Assembly (NCBI GenBank): GCA_025517425.1
Contig: JAOPJY010000003.1
Span: forward strand, 19,367 to 83,366
DNA from: Halobacteria archaeon AArc-dxtr1
GTDB taxonomy: Archaea; Halobacteriota; Halobacteria; Halobacteriales; Natrialbaceae
Length of the DNA stretch: 64,000 bases
Direction: 5' to 3'
The first letter of the stretch is position 1; each line of letters opens with the position of its first letter. Shown piece after piece: positions 50,426-59,715 of the stretch. Under the pieces are notes generated by a model, which was not told the DNA's origin, did no database searches, and worked only from the letters and a program-made list of their open reading frames with translations. The position numbers were made by a program, and so were the translations under genes.

Positions 50426-51015
50426 TCGAGTCCTGCCTGCTCGTCACCAGCAGGAGGTGTAATCCCGAGTCGACCTTCAGCAAACGCGGCAACGTCGGCG
50501 GCGAACGCTTCGACCTCGTCCCAATCCGTAAATTCGACGTCTCCCGCCGAGTCTGCGTCGGGCATCCCGGTCACCTTTCGCTTGGCGATCTGTTTCATCA
50601 CCAGTCGCTTCAGAAACCCATATTTCGTATAGCGCAACGCGCCACCGAACAGGCCGATTCGATCGGGATGCCAGTCGGTGGCCTCGATGAACTCCTCGAC
50701 GTAGCTAGCCGCCTGGGCTTGCCCGCCTTCGTCGGCCGAGGACAGCGACACCTGAAAGAAGGCGGTTGGTTTCGTCGCCAGCGGGTCGCGGGTAGCGGTG
50801 ACGAACTCACGGACAGCGGGCTGGTGCTTGCCGGCGTGAATGGACGCGCCGACGACGACCGCGTCGAAGTCATCGATAGCGAACTCCGGCGAAATTCCAC
50901 TCGCATTCACCGTCGTGGCTGCGTGCCCGCGGTCGGCGAGTACGTCACCGATGCGAGTTGCAACTTTCTTCGTCTGTCCCTCACCGGTTCCATAGAGTAC
51001 AAGGAATGTTGCCAT
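50422..51015 (-). CDS. Flavodoxin-domain protein, HemG-like
   Basis: A 197-residue protein. ATFLVLYGTGEGQTKKVATR is the FMN phosphate loop and VVVGASIHAGKHQPAVREFV the second flavin contact; the order GASIxxGxH is typical of HemG/flavodoxin-domain oxidoreductases. HemG-type enzymes oxidise protoporphyrinogen with menaquinone, but the C-terminus here is longer and acidic, so that assignment is tentative. Translationally coupled to the acyltransferase domain gene. Confidence 0.85.
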   Translation of the reverse strand: MATFLVLYGTGEGQTKKVATRIGDVLADRGHAATTVNASGISPEFAIDDFDAVVVGASIHAGKHQPAVREFVTATRDPLATKPTAFFQVSLSSADEGGQAQAASYVEEFIEATDWHPDRIGLFGGALRYTKYGFLKRLVMKQIAKRKVTGMPDADSAGDVEFTDWDEVEAFAADVAAFAEGRLGITPPAGDEQAGLE

Positions 51016-51175
51016 GGTGAATCTCAGCGTACTACCCTCGCAACAACAATAAAGGGGTGGCAGCTATCCAGCGTCACGTCTCTCAGCGCTTCTTTTCGCC
51101 GTCAACCAGAGGTCCTGAGAGGTGAACCACCACCGGTATCTTCGTACCCAGCCGAACCCTGGCCACGGCGAACGG

Positions 51176-52039
51176 CTACCCATCTGGTCCATCAGTCGTT
51201 TCTACTCCGTCGGTCGATTGAGGTCCGTTCGTTCCACCAAACGCCAGCAGATAGTTGATCGCCAGCGCCGCTGCGATGACGAGCGGAAGCAAAGTGAACG
51301 TAACGACCCACACCGAGACAGTGATCTCGCCCTCCAGGACCAGCACAACGGTCATTCCCGTAATCGAGGGGGTAAGCAGCGCTCCGAGCAGGAGCACGAC
51401 GCCACCGACGACATATCCCCACGGACGTCGCTGCCAGAGCCAGTAGCCGGCGATCGCCAGTGCCGGGACCACGACGGCGAGATCGATCGCGTGGCTGACC
51501 GTCGCCTGTTCGCCGAGCTCGGCAACGATCGTGGGTTGCGTCCCCGTTATCAACGGTGGCACCAGATCTCCCAACCACAACAACCCGAGGCCGAGTGCGA
51601 TCACCCAGAGGAACCCGCTGTAGACGGTGGGCGAGACTCGACCGTGGATTTGGCGGTAGACTCGATCTTCGTCAATACCGGCAAAGCCGCTGATGAGTGC
51701 GAACAGTGAGAGGCCGAACAGGGCAACGTAGCCGAGGAAGAACGCGTTCCACGCGACCGAAAACGCAATCGACGCCCACATGTAGGTCATGTAAGCGAGC
51801 GCCCCGAGCCAGATCAGGTATCCGCGAAGCGAGCCGCGGGCGGCCAACAGGAGCCCAAGCGCCAGTACCGGCACGCCGACAAGAAGAATCGTGAGATCCT
51901 GCACGTACAGTGCCGTGAGGAAATCCGGGTGATCCTTATAGTGGCCCGGACGGAAGAGACCGAGGAGCGTCGAAACGATCGACAGGACGAGGATTGCGAT
52001 CGTTGTCGCGATTTGCCAGCGCGAGAGAAGAGCAGTCAT
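51176..52039 (-). CDS. Polytopic membrane protein, function unknown
   Basis: A 287-residue protein with about eight hydrophobic segments and short loops. One loop contains FRPGHYKDHPDFLTALYVQD. The C-terminal 20 residues are polar (GGTNGPQSTDGVETTDG). No transporter signature is recognised. The ATG at 52039 starts directly at the first helix (TALLSRWQIATTIAILVLSI); a longer frame adds 11 codons. It is probably independent of the flavodoxin operon. Confidence 0.75.
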   Translation of the reverse strand: MTALLSRWQIATTIAILVLSIVSTLLGLFRPGHYKDHPDFLTALYVQDLTILLVGVPVLALGLLLAARGSLRGYLIWLGALAYMTYMWASIAFSVAWNAFFLGYVALFGLSLFALISGFAGIDEDRVYRQIHGRVSPTVYSGFLWVIALGLGLLWLGDLVPPLITGTQPTIVAELGEQATVSHAIDLAVVVPALAIAGYWLWQRRPWGYVVGGVVLLLGALLTPSITGMTVVLVLEGEITVSVWVVTFTLLPLVIAAALAINYLLAFGGTNGPQSTDGVETTDGPDG

Positions 52040-52359
52040 TCTCCAGGCACCAATAGTAGACACGGCTCGCACCGAGATAATCTCCCACGGAGGTTCTCAT
52101 TCACGGGAAACACTGCTCGTTATTCGAGTCTCTCAGTGGAGTGTTGCTCGTGTTCTGGGAAGCGAGGAGTGTTCTTCCGGTAGTCCAACGTCCACGCTCC
52201 AGCAGCGGGTGTTTCTGATGATCCCGTTCGTCCTCTCCGTTTCGCCGGCTCTCGCATTCGACGGCTTCGTGTCCCGATCTGGCTATTTGCTCGGATTATA
52301 GGGGATCACTGCGTTCGTCACCTATTTGATGGCCTGTTGAGAGTCGACACGTATCCACG
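52040..52359. other. Upstream region of the type IIG RM gene
   Basis: No gene seen. The last 40 bp (GTCACCTATTTGATGG, then TTGAGAGTCGACACGTATCC) are nearly the same as those in front of the truncated copy at 43964, so they are a shared promoter or leader. The rest is unrelated to the other copy. Confidence 0.5.
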
Positions 52360-55300
52360 ATGAGCCAGGCGGCCCTCGCCCACCGGCCATACACGAACTC
52401 GAATCTATTCACCAGCCACTACCTCGATGAACGAATCCACGATCGCGACGAATGGAACTGTGACGACGGCGCTCAGGCAGCGCTGACCGAGTTGCAGGCG
52501 CTGTACGATCTGGAAAAAGACCTGGTCGACGGCTACGCCGAAGATCCACTCATCGACAACTGGATCGACGAGGTGCTCGATATTCTCGGCTACGGGACCA
52601 ACGTCGAAACCACCGTTCCTGACAGGGGTGGGTTCATTGACATTCTCCTCTTCGAAGACACGGGCGCCCGCCGCGACGCCGTTAAAGTCTCCCTCGATAC
52701 CCACGAATCGAGTGACCGATTCGACCACGGTATCGGTCTCGTCGAAGCCAAACAGTGGGACGCCGACTTCAGCGCCCGCGTTAACGACCAGCGTCCCTAC
52801 CGGAACGCTTCCCACCAGATCAAACACCACCTCGAACGCACGCCCGAAAATATTCAGTGGGGGATCCTCACGAACGGGCGCAAGTGGCGTCTCTACGGGA
52901 CCAACGACTACGAGACCCAGACGTACTACGAGGTCGACCTCCCCGAACTCCTCGAGCGCGGCGATCTCAAGGCGTTCAAATACTTCTACACGTTCTTCCG
53001 GCCGGCAGCCTTCCACGAACGTGGGGGAACCACGTTCCTCGACGACGTCTGGTCCGAAAGCGAGACCGCCGCCCAGCAGCTCGGCGCAGACTTACAGGAC
53101 AACGTCTTCACCGCACTGCGCGTCCTCGGGAAGGGCTTTATCGAGACGAACGATCTAGCCCTTGATCCCGACGGCGACGGCCGCAACGAACTCAAAGAAC
53201 AGTCGCTCGTCTTGCTCTACCGGCTCATATTCTTGCTGTACGCCGAATCTCGCGGGTTGATCCATCCCGAGAATCAGGCGGCCGTCGACGAGTACGAACA
53301 GAACTTCAGCCTCGACGCGCTCCGCCTCGAGATTCACGACGAGATCGGCGAGGTCGACGACGGCTTCGACGACGTCTACAGCGAGCACTCGACGACGATG
53401 TGGCACCGTCTCGAGAACCTCTTCCGGCTGATCGACGAGGGTGAGGAATCACTGGGCATCCCACCGTACAACGGCGGCCTGTTTAACCAAGAGACACACA
53501 GCTTTCTGACCGACCACGAGATCAGCGACCAGTATCTCGCCGAAGTGATCTACCGCGTTTCGACGACCGAGAACGACGACGGGCGGTACGTGCTGGCTGA
53601 CTATGCGGACCTCGACACGCGCCACCTCGGAAGCGTCTACGAGGGCCTGCTCGAACATCAGTTCCGGATCGCGCCCGAAGAGTACGCCGCCGTCGAGGCT
53701 GACGGCGGCCAGGTTTGGCGGCCGGCCACGGAGGTGGCGGTCGCCGACGCGGTTGAGACGGTCGAGGAGGGCGACCTCTACGTCGTCAACGACGAGGGCG
53801 AGCGCAAGGCCACAGGCGCGTACTACACGCCCGACTACGTCGTGACGTACATCGTCGAGGAGACGGTCGGGCCCCTCGTCGACGAGATCCGGGCAGATCT
53901 CGAAGAGCAGGGCTTCGAGCCGGGATCGTACGAGTACCTCGGGGCGTTCTACCGGCGCGTGACGAACTTGAATGTGCTCGATCCTGCGATGGGCAGCGGC
54001 CACTTCCTCACGCGGGCGACGGAATACCTCTCTCGGCAGGTGATGGACGAAGTGCTCGACGTGGAGGAGGCGACTGCCTTCGACGAGCATCACGTACGCC
54101 GGGAGATTGCCAAGGAATGCATCTATGGGCTCGATCTCAATGGGATGGCAGTCGAACTCGCGAAGCTCTCGATGTGGCTCGAGACGCTCGCTGCCGACCA
54201 CCCCCTGGCATTCCTCGATCACCACCTCAAAACGGGGAACTCGCTGGTCGGCTCGGACGTCACCACCGTCCTCGCGAAGGATGCGGAGGCAAACGGCGGC
54301 CAACTCACCCTCCAGCAGTCGTCCGCCCACGTCCGCGAACGGACCCCCGATTACGTCATGGACCTGATGCAGGAACTCCTGAAGATCGACAACGAGACGC
54401 TCGAGGACGTCAAGTCGATGGAGGAACTCTACGAGGACGTCCGCAGTGACGCGTTCTACCAGCGGCTGTTTGAACTGACGAACGTCCACACCGCCGAGCA
54501 GTTCGGTCTCGACGTTCCGGAAGGTGCGTACGAACAGATGGCTCAGGTGATCGACGACGAGACGGCGTGGGCCGAGGTGAGCGAGGAAGACTGGTTTACA
54601 ACAGCCCAGGCGATGAGCGAGCAGGAGTCCTTTTTCCACTGGGAACTCGAGTTTCCGGAGGTCTTCTTCACTATCGATGGCGAGAAGCTCGAGGACGGTG
54701 GGTTCGATGCGGTGATCGGGAACCCACCGTGGGTCATTCTGTCGGATGATCTCCAGCGAGCGTATCTGTGGAGGGAGTACGACTACCAATCTGGACAACC
54801 AGATCTGTATCGGTTCTTCATCGAGAAGTGCAGTGATCTTTCCCAATACCGGTATGGGCTGATAACGCCGTCTTCGTGGCTACGTATTCCAGCCGCGACG
54901 GCACTTCGCGAGTCACTCATTACCCCACAGCTTCTCGAATCGGTTGCGAAGGTACCATCGGATGCATTCCCTGAGGTTGCGGCGAATATGGTCACGTTTG
55001 TCGCCACTCTGACGGAGACTCAAGAGGCAATACGGGTCGATAGTCTCGACGACTCGAACCCGCCGAGTACTGATCACTGGATCAGCTATCCCACCCACAT
55101 TGCAGACGAGTACCGGATACCCTTAGCGCACGGCGGATCGAGTGAATTGGCTATCGTCGAGAAAATGGGCGACTCCGGTGTGACACTCGGAGACATTGGG
55201 ACGTCCACCGTCGGATATCAGTTGTACCACACCGATATTCATTCTGCGGACACTATCCAAGACGAAAGTCACCACTCCGATACACCAGTGGACGATGACT

Positions 55301-56433
55301 TCGTTCCCGAAATCCGGGCCGGGTCACTGTATCGGTTTTACGTCGACCCAGAGCCTGACGGGTATGTTGATCTCTCAGCGGAGTTCTTCAGAATCCCCCC
55401 GGAGACGTACCGGGATGGAGACCGCATACTCGTTCGCGAAGTTCCAGGTCCCGACGGAATTGTCTCTGCGCAGACCTCGGACGAACTGCTCTTCCCGAAG
55501 TCCGTCATCTCTCTCGTGACGGACTCCTCGGTCTCAACGCGATATCTCACCGCGTTACTGAATAGCAATCTCTTGGCCTTCGAGTTTCTTGTGACTGGCG
55601 AGAAGTCATCGCAGGACCTGTTCCCCCGGATTTCGGGATCGGCTCTTCAGAGACTCTCAATCCATGACACGCCAGCGTCTGTGTTCCTTCAGGAACAGAC
55701 CCCAATCCGAGCAGCATTATCCGATCTCCAGGAGAGAACCGATCTTGACGACGGAATCTGTGATGACCCCATCGAGACAATCTTGGAAGCACTCTCAGCA
55801 GTCATGAAGCGGTGTGGGACCGAACGGCAGACGGTAAACTGCTCGCTGCTCGACTATCTCGGCACGTATGCCGACGGTCACTCCCTCTCCGAGGTCGGCC
55901 TCGTCCAACCGCCTGAAGGCGCTACCGACTCGAGCCTCACTGAGACGGCAGAAGACCGCGACAATCTCCGTATCGGCGACGTCAAGCTTCTCCGCGAATC
56001 GCCTACGAGCGTCGAAATTCGCCTCACTGTCCGCTACAAGCCGGACACCGAGGACGTCCACGAGACCGACCAGTGGGGGTATACCGAGACCGATTTCGAA
56101 CCTGCGCTTCGCATTTCGGACCTCACCGAGACGGAGGCCGACCTGATCGAGGCGTTCGTCCCGGTGGCCGTCGACGAGGCGGGTGGCTTCGCGAACTTCC
56201 GTGAGACCGCCACCACGACGATGTCGCCACTCGACCGCCTCCGGACGCTCACGCTACCCGCCGTAGACGATGTCCGAGACGGGCTCGAAAGCTATCGCAA
56301 GACGACAGCCCGTGCGGCGGAACTGGAGACGACAATGGAACGTACCAACGAACTGATCGACCAAATCGTCTACGAGTTGTACGGGCTGACCGACGAGGAA
56401 ATCGCAATCGTGGAAGAGGCCGTTGGGGACTGA
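52360..56433 (+). CDS. Type IIG restriction-modification enzyme (nuclease-methyltransferase fusion)
   Basis: A 1357-residue fusion protein. The N-terminal 200 residues hold a PD-(D/E)xK-like nuclease: GGFIDILLFED (Asp near 93) and VGLVEAKQWDADF (ExK near 128-130). The methyltransferase part has motif I LDPAMGSGHFLTRATEYLS near 540 and motif IV GNPPWVIL near 787, so N6-adenine methylation is expected. The C-terminal 500 residues should hold the target-recognition domain. Such enzymes cut and modify with one polypeptide. No separate specificity or helicase subunit is adjacent. No frameshift is seen, so it may be active. A truncated relative lies 8.4 kb upstream. Confidence 0.9.
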   Translation: MSQAALAHRPYTNSNLFTSHYLDERIHDRDEWNCDDGAQAALTELQALYDLEKDLVDGYAEDPLIDNWIDEVLDILGYGTNVETTVPDRGGFIDILLFEDTGARRDAVKVSLDTHESSDRFDHGIGLVEAKQWDADFSARVNDQRPYRNASHQIKHHLERTPENIQWGILTNGRKWRLYGTNDYETQTYYEVDLPELLERGDLKAFKYFYTFFRPAAFHERGGTTFLDDVWSESETAAQQLGADLQDNVFTALRVLGKGFIETNDLALDPDGDGRNELKEQSLVLLYRLIFLLYAESRGLIHPENQAAVDEYEQNFSLDALRLEIHDEIGEVDDGFDDVYSEHSTTMWHRLENLFRLIDEGEESLGIPPYNGGLFNQETHSFLTDHEISDQYLAEVIYRVSTTENDDGRYVLADYADLDTRHLGSVYEGLLEHQFRIAPEEYAAVEADGGQVWRPATEVAVADAVETVEEGDLYVVNDEGERKATGAYYTPDYVVTYIVEETVGPLVDEIRADLEEQGFEPGSYEYLGAFYRRVTNLNVLDPAMGSGHFLTRATEYLSRQVMDEVLDVEEATAFDEHHVRREIAKECIYGLDLNGMAVELAKLSMWLETLAADHPLAFLDHHLKTGNSLVGSDVTTVLAKDAEANGGQLTLQQSSAHVRERTPDYVMDLMQELLKIDNETLEDVKSMEELYEDVRSDAFYQRLFELTNVHTAEQFGLDVPEGAYEQMAQVIDDETAWAEVSEEDWFTTAQAMSEQESFFHWELEFPEVFFTIDGEKLEDGGFDAVIGNPPWVILSDDLQRAYLWREYDYQSGQPDLYRFFIEKCSDLSQYRYGLITPSSWLRIPAATALRESLITPQLLESVAKVPSDAFPEVAANMVTFVATLTETQEAIRVDSLDDSNPPSTDHWISYPTHIADEYRIPLAHGGSSELAIVEKMGDSGVTLGDIGTSTVGYQLYHTDIHSADTIQDESHHSDTPVDDDFVPEIRAGSLYRFYVDPEPDGYVDLSAEFFRIPPETYRDGDRILVREVPGPDGIVSAQTSDELLFPKSVISLVTDSSVSTRYLTALLNSNLLAFEFLVTGEKSSQDLFPRISGSALQRLSIHDTPASVFLQEQTPIRAALSDLQERTDLDDGICDDPIETILEALSAVMKRCGTERQTVNCSLLDYLGTYADGHSLSEVGLVQPPEGATDSSLTETAEDRDNLRIGDVKLLRESPTSVEIRLTVRYKPDTEDVHETDQWGYTETDFEPALRISDLTETEADLIEAFVPVAVDEAGGFANFRETATTTMSPLDRLRTLTLPAVDDVRDGLESYRKTTARAAELETTMERTNELIDQIVYELYGLTDEEIAIVEEAVGD

Positions 56434-56671
56434 ATCGGACCGAGCTCCAGTCGGTAGAGTCGCGTTTGCGGCTGACGTGGCTTCGGGTCAGGTCACAACC
56501 ACGCTTGCCGGTGACGAGGCGGAAGTGCAGTAGAGGAGAGGACATTATTTTTGGCGCATGTACGCGGGAGTCTCACAGACGAAGTGGTAGTTCGAGCCCG
56601 CGACGGACGGAATACTGCGTAGACGTGGCCAAAGCGTGGGTCTTAACCTCGCCGAACACCCAATAACGTCG

Positions 56672-59497
56672 ATGACTGACGGCGACGTCGCGGCGTTTAC
56701 ACACCTCGGAGCGACGGTTCGCGGGGCGCTCTCCGAGCGGGGCTTCTCGACGCCGACGGCGCCACAGCGACTCGCGATCCCGCCGCTGTCGGCGGGCGAG
56801 GACACGCTCGTCATTGCCCCCACGGGGAGTGGCAAGACTGAAACTGCGATGCTACCCGTCTTCGACCACCTCGTCGCTGACCCACCGGAGGGGTTCGGCG
56901 CCCTCTACATCACGCCGCTTCGGGCGTTAAACCGCGACATGCGCGACCGCTTAGAGTGGTGGGGCGAGTACTTAGATCTCGAGGTCGACGTCCGCCACGG
57001 CGACACCAGCCAGTACCAGCGGGGCAAGCAAGCCGAGAACCCACCGGACGTCCTCGTCACGACGCCAGAGACGCTACAAGCGATGCTTACCGGCGAGCGC
57101 CTGCGCGAAGCCCTGTCGGACGTCTCCCACGTGGTAATCGACGAGGTCCACGAGCTTGCGGCCTCCAAACGCGGTGCCCAGCTCGCGATCGGCCTCGAGC
57201 GACTGCGGGATCTGGCCGACGGTTTCCAGCGAATCGGTCTCTCGGCGACCGTCGGGGATCCCGAGGAGGTGGGCAACTTCCTCACCGGCGGTCGCCCGTG
57301 TATCATCCGCGAGATCGACGTGGGGAGCAACGTCGAGGTGGTGGTCCGCGAACCCGAGGTCACGCCGGAGGACGAGGAGCTCTCCGGGACGCTCGTGACC
57401 GACGCCGAGACGGCGAGTCACGTCCGGCTGATTCGGGACCTCGTGGAGACCCACGAGTCGACGCTGATATTCGTCAACACGCGCCAGACCGCAGAAGCTC
57501 TCGGCTCACGCTTTGGCGAACTCGACCTGCCGATCGGGGTCCACCACGGCTCGCTCTCGAAGGAGGCTCGGATCGACGTCGAGGATCGGTTCAAAGCCGG
57601 CGAGCTGGACGCACTCCTCTGTACCTCCTCGATGGAGCTCGGGATCGACGTCGGCCGGATCGACCACGTGATCCAGTACCAGAGCCCGCGGCAGGTCTCG
57701 CGGCTGCTCCAGCGGATCGGCCGGGCCGGCCACCGCCGGGACGAGGTCTCGCGCGGAACGATCGTGACCACGCGACCGGACGACACGTTCGAAGCGATCG
57801 CGATCGCCCGCCGTGCCCGCGCCGGCGAGGTCGTGCCGGCCGAGATCCACGAAGGGAGCCTCGACGTGGTCGCCAACCAGATTCCAGGACTCATCAAGAG
57901 CCGCGGCGCCACGTTCGTCGAGACCGCTTACGAGACGGTGACGCGAGCCTATCCATTCAGAGATCTCGACCCGGAGACGTTCCGCGAGGTGTGCTCGGAG
58001 CTTCACCGCAACCGCATCGTCTGGTTCGACGAGGGCGAGGACCGCCTCGAGACGACCGGTGGCACCTGGCAGTACGTCTACGCGAACCTCTCGATGATCC
58101 CTGACGAGTCGACCTACCAAGTGAAAGATATCGCCTCGGGGGGCCGGATCGGCACCTTGGACGAGCAGTTCGTCGTCAACTTCGCCGCGCCCGGCGAGAT
58201 CTTCGTCCAGCGCGGAGAGATGTGGCGCATCGCCGAGATCGACGACGACGACGGCGTCGTGAAGGTCAGCCCCGTCGAAAACCCAGCCGGCGAGATTCCC
58301 TCCTGGGTCGGCCAGGAGATCCCCGTTCCCCAGCCGGTCGCCGGCGAGGTCGGCGAGATCCGCGGCGTCACGGAGCCCCAGCTCGACGCCGGGGCCGACG
58401 CCGGGGCCGTCGCCCGCGACCTCGCGACCCGCTACCCGGCCGACGAGACGACCCTCGAACGCGCCTGCGAACAACTCGAGCGCCAGGTCGAAGCCGGCGC
58501 GCCGATCCCGGCCGCAGACCGACTTCTCCTCGAACGCGAGGGGCGGACCGCCGTGCTCCACGCCCCGTTCGGTCACAAGGCGAACGAGACGCTCGGGCGC
58601 GTGCTCTCTGCGCTTCTCGGCCAGCAAAGCGGTTCGAGCGTCGGTCTCGAGGTCGACCCCTACCGCATCGAACTCGAGCTCCCGACCGCGATCGCAACCA
58701 GCGACGTACTCGAGGTGCTCGAGACGACCGATCCAGACCACGTCGAGACGATCGTCGAACTCGGGCTCAAGCGCTCTGACGCCCTCGCCTTCCGTCTCTC
58801 GCAGGTCTCGACGAAGTTTGGTGCGTTAAAACGCTGGCAGGGGTCGGGTCGCTTCTCCGCCGAGCGACTGCTCGCGGCCTTAGAGGACACCCCAATGTAC
58901 GACGAGGCGGTCCGCGAGGTGTTCCACGAGGATCTGGACGTCGACGCCGCGGGACGGATCCTCGCAGAGATCCAGTCGGGCGCACTCGAGATCGAGACTG
59001 TCCGCGGTCGAACCCCGGTCGGCCGCGGCGGGCGCTCCTCGGGCAAGGAACTGCTCGCACCGGAGAACGCGGACGCGGACGTCATCGAGACGGTCCGCGA
59101 GCGGATTCGGAACGATCGGATCATCCTCGCCTGCACCCACTGCAAGGAGTGGACGGCCCGGACGAAGGTCAAACGCGTCCGCGACCAGCCCGAGTGTCCC
59201 GACTGCGGCTCGACCCGCATCGCGGCGCTGAATCCGTGGGCCGACGAGGTCGTCGACGCAATTCAGGCCGCCGAGCGCGACGACGAGCAGCGGGAGATGA
59301 CCGAGCGGGCCTACCGAGCCGCGAGTCTGGTCCAGAGCCACGGCAAGCAGGCGGTGATCGCGATGGCCGCCCGCGGCGTCGGCCCACACAACGCCGCCCA
59401 AATCATCAATAAGCTCCGTGAGGACGAAACCGAGTTCTACCGCGACATTTTGGCAAAAGAGCGCCAGTACGCCCGAACGCAGTCGTTCTGGGACTGA
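56672..59497 (+). CDS. Lhr-family DEAD/DEAH helicase
   Basis: A 941-residue helicase. LVIAPTGSGKTETAMLPVFD is motif I, VVIDEVHELAASKRGAQLAI motif II (DEVH), RIGLSATVGDPEEVGNFL motif III, and YQSPRQVSRLLQRIGRAGHR motif VI. A winged-helix and Lhr-core region follow, and near residue 820 a zinc ribbon is present (LACTHCKEWTARTKVKR, then PECPDCGSTRIAAL). Lhr-type helicases unwind DNA and RNA:DNA hybrids in repair. The ATG at 56672 is used; the 12 codons before it are not conserved in style. Confidence 0.92.
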   Translation: MTDGDVAAFTHLGATVRGALSERGFSTPTAPQRLAIPPLSAGEDTLVIAPTGSGKTETAMLPVFDHLVADPPEGFGALYITPLRALNRDMRDRLEWWGEYLDLEVDVRHGDTSQYQRGKQAENPPDVLVTTPETLQAMLTGERLREALSDVSHVVIDEVHELAASKRGAQLAIGLERLRDLADGFQRIGLSATVGDPEEVGNFLTGGRPCIIREIDVGSNVEVVVREPEVTPEDEELSGTLVTDAETASHVRLIRDLVETHESTLIFVNTRQTAEALGSRFGELDLPIGVHHGSLSKEARIDVEDRFKAGELDALLCTSSMELGIDVGRIDHVIQYQSPRQVSRLLQRIGRAGHRRDEVSRGTIVTTRPDDTFEAIAIARRARAGEVVPAEIHEGSLDVVANQIPGLIKSRGATFVETAYETVTRAYPFRDLDPETFREVCSELHRNRIVWFDEGEDRLETTGGTWQYVYANLSMIPDESTYQVKDIASGGRIGTLDEQFVVNFAAPGEIFVQRGEMWRIAEIDDDDGVVKVSPVENPAGEIPSWVGQEIPVPQPVAGEVGEIRGVTEPQLDAGADAGAVARDLATRYPADETTLERACEQLERQVEAGAPIPAADRLLLEREGRTAVLHAPFGHKANETLGRVLSALLGQQSGSSVGLEVDPYRIELELPTAIATSDVLEVLETTDPDHVETIVELGLKRSDALAFRLSQVSTKFGALKRWQGSGRFSAERLLAALEDTPMYDEAVREVFHEDLDVDAAGRILAEIQSGALEIETVRGRTPVGRGGRSSGKELLAPENADADVIETVRERIRNDRIILACTHCKEWTARTKVKRVRDQPECPDCGSTRIAALNPWADEVVDAIQAAERDDEQREMTERAYRAASLVQSHGKQAVIAMAARGVGPHNAAQIINKLREDETEFYRDILAKERQYARTQSFWD

Positions 59498-59715
59498 GCG
59501 TTTTGGCCAGTTCGTACTGAACGGTTGGACAAAGTCGTACTGAACGAGTGGTCGAGATCGTACAGGTGTCGGCTCGCGACCGGACTCACGAGGCTGTGTA
59601 CATATCAATCCTTTATATTGTGCCTCACGAAGGACGTCCTATGATCGCGGCTTCCTGTGCCTGCTCGACTCACTACTCGTGGATCGGTTCCCCAACGGAG
59701 GCGAGTGCCTGACAG
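59498..59715. other. Intergenic between helicase and SpoIIM-like gene
   Basis: Between two same-strand genes. A TATA-like CTTTATATT near 59610 lies about 100 bp before the next gene, implying a leader. The stretch also has a repeated GTCGTACTGAACGG/GTTCGTACTGAACGG pair (near 59510 and 59532). No gene seen. Confidence 0.4.

Noticed and set aside
53449-54846. Minus-strand open frame of 465 codons
   Set aside because: Antisense to the type IIG RM gene, whose nuclease and methyltransferase motifs are clear on the plus strand.
57506-58741. Minus-strand open frame of 411 codons
   Set aside because: Antisense to the Lhr-type helicase motifs; composition is the usual mirror of an acidic haloarchaeal gene.
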